Part shown: one piece after another, positions 48,060 through 58,734 of the stretch
How the letters are laid out: each line of letters begins with the position of its first letter
Numbering within the stretch: position 1 is the first letter of the stretch
From: Trogon surrucura
Taxonomy: Eukaryota; Chordata; Aves; Trogoniformes; Trogonidae
Length of the DNA stretch: 64,000 nt
Assembly: GCA_020746105.1 (NCBI GenBank)
Contig: CM036628.1
Location: 21,099,191-21,163,190 of the forward strand
Direction of reading: 5' to 3'
Made by a program: the position numbers and the translations under genes
The notes under the pieces: model-generated
The model's database searches: none
The model's input: only the letters and a program-made list of their open reading frames with translations
What the model was told of the DNA's origin: nothing

Positions 48060-48290
48060 TGTAGCGAAACGTATTACCGCAGTTTGTCACAGCATCATCC
48101 GGTAGGTATTAATTCCCAAATCATTTTATGACATGTTTTATCATAAGTTATTAAAGAAGGTAGCTGCATTGGGCAATCATTTGATAAACGGAGCTATAAT
48201 TTAACACGCTCCTCCGTCACGTTAGTGAGGGACAAGATTTATTTTCTCAGTGCAACTTTAATTATGGATAACACAAGGAAGAGGGATTGA
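48060..48290. promoter_or_regulatory. AT-rich block with posterior HOX/CDX-type sites
   Basis: TTTTATGA (48124-48131) and TTTTATCA (48136-48143) are TTTAT-type cores, and TTATGA/TCATAA (48126-48131/48141-48146) form an inverted pair. Further TTGATAAAC and TTTAATTATGG words follow. It is a candidate enhancer, inferred from motif class and AT-rich composition. Confidence 0.3.
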
Positions 48291-49535
48291 GTCGGTGGAG
48301 TCCTTAAGGTTAATGATGTCTCCCGCGGAGCACCCTGGCATAAGGCACGGGATCTTCCCGGAGCTGCTGACTCACCTGGGGCTGGCAGGTCTGGCTCCAG
48401 GTACGCAACGTGACCCTGAGCTTCGGAGAGGTGGTCATCTTCTCCTAATGAGGTTTAGGGCAATGGCAGCGCCTTGCCAAGGCTGGCTGCCCACCCAGCT
48501 GGGCTCCCCGCGGGGGGACCGCTGCCTCCCCGCGCTGCACAGGCAGCACGAGGGACTCTCCCAGCCGGGCGGGAGCGTGTCCCTGGGTCTGAGCTTGGCT
48601 GAACAACTAGAAGTTGCCTGACCTTCGATTCCTCCGAAACCTGGTCACTTTTTGGCCCACTGGATTGAGCAAACTGGGAAAATCTGTGCTCTCCCCCGAG
48701 ACTTGGCTCTCGGGGATTCCTTCTAGCGCTTCTGCTGCAGCTGCAGGTTCTCCAAGATCGCTGCAAGCCACCCCACCGCTGCTTTCTCCAGACCCTGCTC
48801 TCAGCTGACTTGGAAACCTCGGGCAAATAGGCAAAGGAGTGGGGATGGCTGCTTCTGCACATACTCTGCTCCCTCGAGCAGAGCTGGCTGAGAACCCGGT
48901 CCACCGGGGTGGTAGAAAAACCCAAGGAAATGACCCAGGACGTTCCGAAAAAGTTGAGTATCTCCCCTCACATTGTGGGAGGTAATGACCCTCCTGGGAA
49001 ATACCATTATTAGCCCGGGAACTCCTCAGAAATCCTCACGTTCACCCAATTGCCGTGGCATTCTTTCTCTTTTTCACCTATTTATTTTTGGCTCTGGAAA
49101 TTGTCTTTTAATTTCTGCCCCTTTGTTCTCGTGTCTCTCCAGGTCTGCACTCACTCTCTCCCAGCTCTGCCCGTTTACAAGAGCCTGGGGGGCTCTCGGG
49201 GCTGCCCCGGGCTCCTCACGCCGGCGGGATGGGAAAGTGTCCCTGTCGCTCCTGGGATGGGGGATGCAGGGTCCAGGCCCTTGAACCACTCGAGGACCCT
49301 GTCTCCATGTTACCCCTCTAAGGAAAGCTCCTCCTTCATAACGGAGGGGGAAAAATAATAATCTCTTATTAAACTCTTAAATTACTGAGTAGTTGAGGGC
49401 AGCGAGGGGTAAGGAGTGCAGAAAGGAAGAGATGCTGAGACACATCGGGCTGATGTCATGTCTTTTAGTCAGGAGCAGGAGAAACACAATCCAGTTCTCT
49501 TCCCCCCAACAGAACAAAGGAGAAAGTCCCAAAGG
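48291..49535. other. GC-rich unique non-coding DNA
   Basis: No gene or repeat was recognised. ORFs up to 156 codons on either strand lack known domains. Confidence 0.5.
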
Positions 49536-50165
49536 AGAGATTAGAAAAAGTGGAGCAAAAAAAAGAAACCTAAAAGCAAAACCACAAAATGAGAGAGGAG
49601 AGGAATGAAAAGAAAGGGAAAAAAAAAAAAAAGAAAAGACAAAAACATCCCCCTGAAGTGTCCCCTCTCTTGTGTATAACAGCTTCTCTCTTCCCCCACT
49701 TCCCCAGCACCAGCCAGGCTTACAGAGCCATAAAATAAGAGTTTGTGGCGTGTTCAATCGATTATTCCTCCTAATGCACTGTTTTTGGAGACAGGTAATT
49801 TATTTCAGACTCTGCATGTCTACATGCAAAAAAAAAAAAAAGAAAAAATCCCCTTTTTCTTTCTTCTCTTTTTGGTTTACAGACCTTTTCTTTTTTTTTT
49901 TTTGCCCCTTTGCCCCCACCTCCCCCTCTTGAGTCCCCCCCCAGAGCCAAGCGTTTCCCAGCGAAAGGTGCAGGCATTCCCACAGTGAAACCCAAGGCAG
50001 GTAATGACTTTCTCACCCCATCCATACTGCTCCAGAACCCGCCGCCTCGCCAGCTGCATCCCTTTAGTTCAGAGAGAGACAAGGGGGAGGGGGAAAAGTG
50101 CCAGCCCCTCCAATTCCCTCTCCTCCAAGGCCTCCCCATAAAAAAAAAAAAAAAAAAAGGGAGGA
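49536..50165. repeat. Homopolymer-dense low-complexity region
   Basis: A purine-rich tract (49536-49650, with A14 at 49619-49632) is followed by A14 (49828-49841), T13 (49891-49903), a C/T-rich stretch and A19 (50140-50158). The A19 run lies between CCTCCC (50131-50136) and GGGAGG (50159-50164), so it could form a loop. No transposon body is attached to any of these A-runs. Confidence 0.7.
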
Positions 50166-50477
50166 AGATATAAAGGGAGCAAGTGTTTGCAGAGATAGGG
50201 TTTCCGTGGGGCGGAGGGGTTGGGAAGCGGGGGCTGCTCAGGTAGGAGCAGGTTCCCGCGGTGCTCTCCGAGGGTCACCCCGCAGGGGCTGCCGGCGAGT
50301 TTTGGGGAAAGGAGGAGCTGGACTGGCTTCTTGCTGGAGTTTGGCCACTTGCCCAGGAAGCCCTGGCTGCAAACGCTGGGACAGATGTCCCGAATCGCTG
50401 CGCTGGGTGCAGCTCAGCCCCAGAGCCAGGTTTTGTCCTGGCTGCTGTCCCCTGCCCTCAGGACAGCGACACTTGGA
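50166..50477. other. GC-rich unique non-coding DNA
   Basis: Nothing was recognised between the homopolymer-rich region and the CR1 remnant. Confidence 0.5.
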
Positions 50478-50540
50478 GTCACAGAATCACAGAAGTGTTG
50501 AGGCTGGAAAAGACCTCTGAGATCATCAAGTCCAGCCTAA
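50478..50540 (-). mobile_element. Short 3' end of an avian CR1 LINE (antisense)
   Basis: The + strand reads GAGTCACAGAATCACAGAAG then GGCTGGAAAAGACCTCTGAG then ATCATCAAGTCCAGCC. This is the reverse complement of the avian CR1 3' terminus, with two degenerate octamer tail units (CAGAATCA). It is 5'-truncated to about 60 bp, and the right boundary is where similarity fades into GC-rich sequence. Confidence 0.9.
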
Positions 50541-52780
50541 AGTGACCGGAAGGGGGAGGAGAACCAGGTTTGGGCTTGACAGCTAAAATCGAGCCAGCGG
50601 CGAGGTTTGCAGGGCATCGGTCCCGGCTGAGGAGGACCGCTGCTGGCAGCAGCCCCGTGTCGGGGCTCCTCTCCATCCCACACCGAGCCCGCGAGCTGCT
50701 GGGCTTCTGCTCTGAGTGGTCCTGACAGCAGGCTGGGGCCAGAAGCTCCAGCAAGTGATGGGCCACGCTGGTCCTTGTCCGCAGACCTCTGTCCCTCCCT
50801 GGTTAAATGATCTTTGCAAAGCTCTGGAGGGACGAGTGTGCTGATGAGCAGATTAGATGGGCTGCAGGGCACGATTCACGGGATTACACCTGAGTGCACG
50901 TTACTCCTGAAGGGTTTCATCCTAATGCCAGGGAAAGAGGAGATTACCTGCCACTAACAGCTTTGCTGTGAAAAGCCCAGGCACGGCTCCTGGACTGGAA
51001 GCTTTTTTTTGATTCTTTTTCTTATAATTTGTCTCTCCGAGCAAGGTTGGGGGGGGGTTGGCAGCACTGAGGATGCTCCATGGTGCGTGCAGCTCGGTCC
51101 CTGCACACACGGGTGTCTCTGCCCTGGTGCAAGGCAGCCTGGGGAGCTTGGACACCCACCTCAGCTCTCCTCCGTGTCCCCAGGGTCACAAAACCGGCCA
51201 CTTTGCGCAGGGAGGAGCAAGTCTCAGCTGTAAGAGGAGCTTATCAAAACGAAACCCTCGGCTTTAGCAAGGCTGCAGGCTGGGTAGCTGTTGTTCCCAG
51301 TTTAGGGGGAGGGGGAGAGTTGTTTTATCTCAGGAAGAAAAAGGCATCGTGAGGGGAAATAATACAGATGAGAGAAGGAAGAAGGAGGGGGGACGTTACT
51401 GAAAATTGTAAACTCTGCCACCCAGCCAGCCCGGCGCTGCTGAGGCTGGTTGGTGAGACCCCAACCCTGGTCTGCTCAGCTCTGGGGTGCCGCCAAGGCC
51501 CCTTGTGCCCCAGAAAGACCTCCTGGACTGAGACATGGGGATGGGCAGGGACCCCAAGGCATCCACACCCATCTCTTCCTGTCGGCCTTATCTTTCACTG
51601 TGCTTTTTGCGTATGAGAGTTTCTGTCTGTCGGGGGATGCCGGTGCCGAAGGCAGGCTCACTGCTGTGGGAACAGGCATCAGAGGAACTGGGGCAGGCTG
51701 GCAGCTCGTCTGAAGTCTTCTCTTGTCTCCCAGATCCACAAACCCTCCTCCGGAAGGACTCCAAGGCTTGGACATCTCTCCTCACGCTTCCTTCGCCACA
51801 CTACTGCACACAAAGGCTCTGACGCAACAGCGGACGGGGAGGTGCACGCTTACCCCCAGCTCTGCAGCCTCAGTGTCTCCAACCCATTTTTAAGAGGGGG
51901 GTGGTTTCCCCTCCACATTTTGGAGGCTGGAAAAAGTAGGGATGACTTTTCCATTAAAAGAGGAGGCAGACATGCTGTCAGCCCACTGCTTGTGGGCTCC
52001 TGGGCCGTAAATTCAAGCGTGAGCGTGTTTGCTAACTGGGGAATTCGGGGACAGCAGGAATATTTTGATCATGAAACCTTAAATGTGTTCTTCTGACGTT
52101 TCAGAGCGGGGTCAAAGCCCATCCATGCTCCCTCCCACCGCCCATCCTCCTCTGGATGACTCCGCCAGGATCAAAGTCTGCCGGAACCTTTTCCATATGC
52201 CCGGCTCCTCTCCGACGGGCCCCTCGGCCAGGTGGTTCTCCCCAGCCTCCACACGCTACCCGCAGACCTCCCACTTCTGACAGGAACGCAATCAGGCTGG
52301 GCCAGAGAAGCAATTAGACAGCAGCTCCCTCATCATATCTTCTCGTGGGCTGGCCCAGGAGTGGGTAACGAAGCCCCAGGGCGTTCGGCACGTGAGTGAC
52401 GTTCACCCAGCCAGTGTGCTGTGCCATGGGGCGCATCCTTGCCACCACCGGTGATGCGGGTGTCTGCAGTGGTGGGGCTTTTTTTGGCCATGGAAAGCTT
52501 TTTTTTTGGCAGAGCTTGAGGTACCTTTCAGATATGTCCCCCACAAGAGCCACCCAATGTCAACAAACTCGTTGCATCAACACGCTCCCGCTGTCAAGCC
52601 GGCCCCGGGGGCTTTGAGCCGCACCGGTGGGATGTGGAGCTGCTCGGCGTTTCGTCGGGAGCTTTAACGCCTCTTTGGGTTGCAGGTGAGCAAGCGACCT
52701 CCGTGCAACGTTATTTCTGCGTTAAGGTGCTGAAGTTTCTGGTAAATATACGACCATGCATCAGGCGTTTGCAAGACAAA
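50541..52780. other. GC-rich unique non-coding DNA
   Basis: No gene or repeat was recognised. A G-run near 51049-51057 and short T-runs (52480-52510) are the only landmarks. Confidence 0.5.
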
Positions 52781-52784
52781 CCAT

Positions 52785-52950
52785 CGCGTTGGGAATTTGG
52801 AGGAGAACAACAAAAATGATTAAATGGCTGAAGGGATTGACTTATGAAGAGAGATTAAAAGAGCTAAATCTGCCTAGCCGGGCTAGCCGACATCCATGGC
52901 AAGATACGATAACTATCTACAAGTATGCAAAGGGCATAAATCACCGCTTG
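52785..52950 (+). mobile_element. CR1-type LINE fragment (sense, end of ORF2 region)
   Basis: The sequence AACAAAAATGATTAAATGGC, then TGACTTATGAAGAGAGATTA, then AAAGAGCTAAATCTGCC is highly typical of the CR1 region at the end of the reverse transcriptase ORF. CTATCTACAAGTATGCAAAG follows at about 52913. Similarity fades after about 52950, although 52990-53070 may be a degraded continuation. Both ends are truncated and no tail is present. Confidence 0.85.
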
Positions 52951-55340
52951 GGGGATTTGTGGGGGGCAACCCTGGGAGATTAACTGGGAGGAACAGACAT
53001 AAGTAGAGCACAGGAGAAAAATAATCATAGAGACAAGATTTGATGAGGACTCCTGGGCTGGAGAAAGAGGCTCCACTGGGAAAGGCAGGAGCTCCTTTCT
53101 CCCACAGCGAGGTGGGAGGCAGGGCTGGGTCTGGGGTGCTCAGGTCCCCCGTCACCTGCTGAAAAGGGCCTGGAGAGCTGAGCGGGGAATTCGGTGATGA
53201 AGGGGGTTCATGCCTGCACCAGAAAAGTATGGCCTCAAGAAGGAAAGCTCCGTGTTTCTTGGGCAGGCACCATGGAAGGGAGAGGTGACGTGGACTCGGT
53301 GAAGACTTGCCCTCGCTGTCACCGAGCGCAAAGCCAAAGAAAACACGAGCTGTGGAAACAAAGTTTTCCACACCCCGGTGCTGAGTACGAGGTGTGAGGC
53401 GCAATGGAAGCTGAGCGTGTTAAAAGGTTTGTTCAGATTTTCCGTGGTGCTGCCCGAGCTGACGGTGAGTCCATCCCCATCCAGCACGCTCATGAGCAAA
53501 TCGGGGTGAGCACCAGTGCGGTTCAGCACCTCGGTGGCACAGGACTGTGGTAAGGACCACCACATGATGAGTCCCAGCTTAGCTCTTAGCACATCACGGA
53601 GCTCTCGGCCGCCTTACCTTTCCCCGGGAAGCCCGGCAGGGTTGGAAGGAGCGGTGGTGGGTAAAGCTGGGGTGGTTTTGCTAGGCTCGGTGGCAACTTG
53701 GGTTTGAATTGTCTCACGTCTCTGCTGCTCAGGAGCCACGTGAGCTGCTCGCGGGTTTCCTAATGGACTCTGCGAGTCGGTTCATCTGCTCCTGAAACAA
53801 CTGCATCGGCTCTGCCCGAGGCAAATTCCCACACAGTTAAAGGAGGATGCTGAGGAAGGAGCTGGCACCCTCTGATGCAGCCCCTAAGGAAAAAGCGAGT
53901 ATTTCTGACAGCTTCTGAGGAAGCCTGGCTCCCACACACCACTACTTTCTGATTAGGTTTTAAAAATATTTAATCTGCACAATTTGACAAAGGGGATTCG
54001 GCTTTACTCCCTCAGTAATCCCTGCCGCCTGGTGCGCGGGTGAGCCGCAGCATCCCCGCCACCGCAGACGCCTGTCTCTGTCCTCCCTTCTTTCCTGCAT
54101 CACGGACATCTGGCAGGTCCATGTGGGACAACCAGCGGAGGAGGGGACGTGGGTCTGGTTCTGCCCAAGGTGATGTGCGGGTCACGGTCAGAATTTGCCA
54201 CCCCGGAGCCGAGGCGCCAGTCCCACACGGGCTGAGACGAATGGAAACTCCTTCCCGTCGGCGGCGAAATCTGGATGGGTGTGGAGCTCGGAGAACAATT
54301 CACGCTGCATAATTCACTCAAGTCCTTTCTACTCCCAGCAGTTCATAACTCCTCACGTGAAATGGCATTCGCATTTACCAAAATAAGGAGAGCTCTGCAG
54401 GTTCCCTGCGACTGCGTGGCCGGGTGGTTTCTATTTGCCCATGGGACGAGCTAACAAACGTCCGTGTGCGCCTCCCAAACCTGGCTCCTGCGAGGATCGG
54501 AGCAGAGCCGGACCAGTCTGTGCCTAACTGCTTTATTTTCTCTAACATTGTTTATTTTTGCTAACATCTGTATGTAACAAAAGCAAAAAAAGAGCCAAAG
54601 GAAAGCTGCCCAGAAAAATGCATTTCCTATTGCTGGTTGTCAGCCCAGGCTGCAGCATCCCCTCCGTGGTGAGCCGCGGGACAGCTCTGCCCGGCTGTGG
54701 GTCCCCTCTGGCCATCCCGGGGGGGTCCTGTGGCCCCGGCCCTCAGCCACCAGCCCGGCTCGGCAGCTGCCAGAGGGCCAGGCCAGCTCGGCTCTTCAAA
54801 TGGTAATTTCCCGAGAGGAGCTCCCAGGTCTCTCATTTCTCTTCTCACCAGCCCAGTCTCTGGCTTACACTTGCAAATGACAAATTACGCTTTTGCCTCT
54901 AATTCCAGCTTCCCTGGCATCCTCAACCGACACAGCCCTCTGCAGAAAGCAGCAGGTTCTTTGCAACCAGCGGGAGGTAGGCTTTTCCTCTTCTCCCTGC
55001 TCCCTCCCCCCTGCCTTAATTGCAGCCCAACATGGGCTTTCGAGGTGTATTAAACATACAAATTATTCTGCAAAGCCTCATGAAGTGCTAGTTACCAAGG
55101 CCTCTAATGGGAAATGACAGTGCAACCAGAGAAGCCGTTAACGTCAAAGCATTGTCTGAAATCGCTCTGGCAACACAATCGTTTTGCACATGGCGCTGGG
55201 GGCCTCTCTTCAGAGGTGTCCTCCCTGGCGTGGTCCCCGTGTGCCACCCAGCCACCGCTGGACCAGGGTACGGTGCTGGACCCGCTGAGGAGCAGAGGTT
55301 CTCCCGGCTGCACCTGCTACATCGCGCTCGTTCCTGGAAC
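52951..55340. other. Unique non-coding DNA
   Basis: No gene, RNA or repeat was recognised apart from a possible degraded CR1 continuation to about 53070. Confidence 0.5.
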
Positions 55341-55344
55341 GATG

Positions 55345-55440
55345 CTGATGGATTGGAGAGAGTTCAGAGGAGAGCCAGGAACGTAATCAAGGAGCTGGAG
55401 GGCATGATTGATACGGCGAGTTTAAAAGGGCTGCATAATA
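55345..55440 (+). mobile_element. CR1-type LINE fragment (sense)
   Basis: GGATTGGAGAGAGTTCAGAG, then GAGAGCCAGGAACGTAATCA, then AGGAGCTGGAGGGCATGA matches the CR1 consensus just upstream of the region kept at 52785-52950. The two copies cover overlapping parts of the element in the same orientation 2.4 kb apart, so they are probably separate insertions. The boundaries are approximate. Confidence 0.78.
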
Positions 55441-55827
55441 GCAACAATAATAAGCGCTCGCAGCACATAGTGTTTTTCATCTTTGCACTCAAACGAAGCC
55501 AACACATGCTACGCCCAACTGCATTAACAACTTAACTACCTCTACGCGGCCAGCCCGTAGCGGGAGCGAGGCGAGAGCCATCTGCGAGTCTCCTCAGAGC
55601 CGGAACGCCGAGGAGGGAGGGGAGCTGTTCAAGTTCACCCGAGGGGCTGTAATGAGTGATAGAAAAGCAGGGAAATGAGAAAAGGGAAACATAGGCTGAG
55701 TATCAGGGAAATTTTGCCGGCAGGGCAGTACAGTGAGCGGGGGATTGTTGCCGTCCTGGATCAGGAGGGATGGTTTGATGGGTCCTAAGGGGGCTCCGCA
55801 GGAGTAGGAGTCTCCTCAGGGGATGCT
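55441..55827. other. Unique non-coding DNA between CR1 and pentamer array
   Basis: Nothing specific was recognised. Confidence 0.5.
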
Positions 55828-55902
55828 GGGATGGGATGGGATGGGATGGGATGGGATGGGATGGGATGGGATGGGATGGGATGGGATGGGATGGGATGGG
55901 AT
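55828..55902 (+). repeat. Pure (GGGAT)15 microsatellite
   Basis: Fifteen uninterrupted copies of GGGAT (75 bp) are followed by GGTGTGGG. The + strand fits the G-quadruplex consensus throughout (GGG runs with 2-nt loops). The motif and orientation are the same as in the 357-bp array at 11933-12289. Confidence 0.97.
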
Positions 55903-58499
55903 GGTGTGGGCAGGCAGAGGCAGCCATCAGGCAGGGATTGCTGCTGTGTTCTCCAAGGAGGAAGACAAAACCCCATGGTCTAAATAGAGGCCAGCCTGGC
56001 AAAGGTGGAGGGAAGGATAGGTGTTTGTAGGGAAAATTTACTCTCCATGGCTCAGCGACGGGGGGCTGCTTTCCCGTGGAAGTGGACATGGAAAGTTCCT
56101 ACTAACGCTAATCCCTCAGAGTAGAGAGAAATAAAAAAAAAACAAACAGAAGCCTCATTTTACAAGCTTTCTCGTTTTTAACTGCGTGGAGGATTGGAGG
56201 GGAAAGATAAATGTGGATCCAGCCAGGGGGAACCAGGGCACGGCTCAGGTCTGGAGGAAGATTTAGGGCCTTGAAGTCCAAAGACAAGGCTTGATCATCA
56301 TACAAGGAAAGAGAAATCTCTGGGAATGGATATCACATTAGACAATGTGTTGTAATAAGTGTTTTATGCTTTAGAGGAGGAGAAAGAACAGTGAAATCCC
56401 CCGTAAGAGCTAATTACTGCAAATTCCTTTTCAATAAAACAAGACACACAAAAAATCCTCCCCTAATGGAAAAATCCATTTAAGGCTCAGATGAGGTAAC
56501 CGCAGTTCACGTCCTCGTCGCGTCGTTAGTGCAAGTCAAAGAGGCTTCGCTCGGGGCTTGGCAAGCCCAGCCCAGCCTCCTCCCAGTGAGCTGCTCAGCG
56601 AGAAGCCGAGGTGTTGGGGTGCGAGTCTGCAGGGGAAGAGTGGTCCCTGGGGATCCAAATCCTGGGGAAAAGGCTTTCTAGGTCTTGTGGGAGAGCCCAC
56701 GCTGAAAGTCAGGGTGAACCGCTTTTATTTTTCGACTGGCAGAGCATGGGCAAGGTTGAGGGGAACCGTGGGAACTTGGAGGTGTCTGGGGGCCAGGAGA
56801 GCTCATCTCGGGACTGGACAGTCCCCGTGGCACCTCGCCAGGGGCATCCAAGGTGATGTTACGGCACCAGTGAGGTTTGACCATGAGCACTGGTGCCTGG
56901 AAGGGTTGATGGGAGCTTCTCTGGCCCGAGCTGCCTGCGTGTTCCACCCCCAAAGCCAGACGGGCTCCCCAAGAGCCCCGTGTGCCCTCCATCACCTCTT
57001 GCAGTCCAACCCAATTAAAATAAAATAAAGAATTGAATTAGGAGTGGGTTTGCGTCTGTCCCCGATACTCTGTGTTTCCCTGCGATTTGAAACGACGCCA
57101 GTTTGGTGGATTTCTTGCACATGGGAGCAATATATTGAATTACATGTATGTCCAGTGCTTAGGAGAGATACATTTCTTTTCCACATGTTCATGCAGCTGC
57201 GTGACCCCAGGAAACCCAACAGTGGGGTCTGTCTTTGGAGACAAATAGGGATTGTTTTGCGTGCGTGTGTAAATGCTCCCTCCCCCTCCGCTGCCCCCTG
57301 CCTGTCCTTGTGTGTGTGGGGGGTGTATGAGGGGGATCGCTCCCCACCAAACATGTTCATATCCCACTGAAGCCAAACGGCACAAACACAGGATATTTAT
57401 TCCCCACAAACCCACAGGGTGGAAATGCCACTTCACGGGGGGTGTTCAGTAGCCCCCCATCCAGCAGAGCTGCTTGCTACCTGACATTGGCAGCCCAGGG
57501 AAGGGGTGGGAGATGAAGGCAGGAGCTGCCAGAGACAAACCTGCAGGCAGGCTGGTCTGCCAGGTAATTCTCTGTGTCACCTGGACCAGACCCATAAAGT
57601 CCCCTTCCTGCCATCCCTCCTGGGGATATGGGATGCTCTTCGGTAGTGACAGCACCTCTCAGCCCTCCCCTGGCAGAGGCTGCACACCCGCATCCTCGGC
57701 CGGGGACGTGGGTTTGGCCCAGCATGCACCCACGGGAGCGGGACCCAGCCCAGTGCAAAAGGAAGAGGCAGCCCATATTGTATAAATCAACTTGGGAGGG
57801 ACTGTGGTGCGTCTCAGCTGCTGGCATTCAAAGGGACCTGTCCTTTTCATCCCCCGTGCTGTCACTCAGCATCCCGCAGGCCTGTCCAGAAAGGAAGGAG
57901 GCTTTGTTGATAAGATCTGGGGCTTTTGAGAAAATAAAAACAGAGGGTGGAACAGATTTCTTTCTTGTTCCTTCTTTTTTTTTTTTTTTTTTGTTTTAGA
58001 GAAAAATGTAGGGTAAAGAAAAATGTTTGTAGGGTAGAAGCCTGTTTGATGTGGAGCATTGCTACCCAAACACATCATTCCCAAACAGCACGCCCAGTCG
58101 CTTGCTGAAATCTGGATGTGTAACAAGTCTCCAGCATCTTTGCAAGCACATTTCCCCAGCACTGACTCCAGGCAAACCCCAGAGAAGCCCAGGGCTGGTA
58201 CTTGAACCTCCCGGGAAATCAAACACTGCCGGACTCCAGTGTCAGCTCTGGGGTGATGCGAGGTCAAGGATCACACGTGCCCTCGGGTCCTGTTCCCAGC
58301 TCCTCGCCTGAAGCTTCTTAGCCCTGGGGTGATGATCCATCAGCTGCCCCGGCATCCCCAACAAGCCCCTGGGAGGTCCCCAGTGGGACCATGGGGCAAG
58401 GAGGGGAGGTAACAGGGTGGGGTGGGCAAGGCAGCTGAGCTGCTCGGCAGCCCCAGGGATGGCCCAAGGCTAATGGGATTAGCTGCCGAGCGCCAGAGG
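55903..58499. other. Unique non-coding DNA
   Basis: Contains a T18 run (57975-57992) and a short TG-rich patch (about 57310-57330). No gene or transposon was recognised. Confidence 0.5.
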
Positions 58500-58640
58500 A
58501 GGAGCCTCACTGAGCACATTATCACTGGCACAGTGCTTGTAGTGCTTGTCTATAAATAGGAGTTTTAAAGCAAGGCAATTAATCATGGTGCACGCTACTG
58601 TCTGGACTGGCTTATATTGGTTTAACAGCATGGATGTGAG
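58500..58640. promoter_or_regulatory. MEF2/TATA-like site with adjacent tandem 9-mer
   Basis: AGTGCTTGT is repeated in tandem at 58532-58549 and is followed immediately by CTATAAATAG (58550-58559), a perfect MEF2 consensus that also contains a TATAAATA box. CAATTAATCATGG follows at about 58577-58589. It is a candidate muscle-type or TATA promoter element, with no transcript evidence. Confidence 0.3.
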
Positions 58641-58708
58641 TCCAGCATCTACTGTGAGATTTGCAAGTCCAGTCTACCCAGGCAGACAGACAGGAGTTTA
58701 AGGCTCCC

Positions 58709-58734
58709 TTTTTTTTTTTTTTTTTTTTTTTTTT
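58709..58734 (+). repeat. T26 homopolymer
   Basis: Twenty-six uninterrupted T, the longest homopolymer in the window. No retroposon sequence is recognisable on either side, so it is not clearly the tail of a minus-strand element. Confidence 0.97.
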
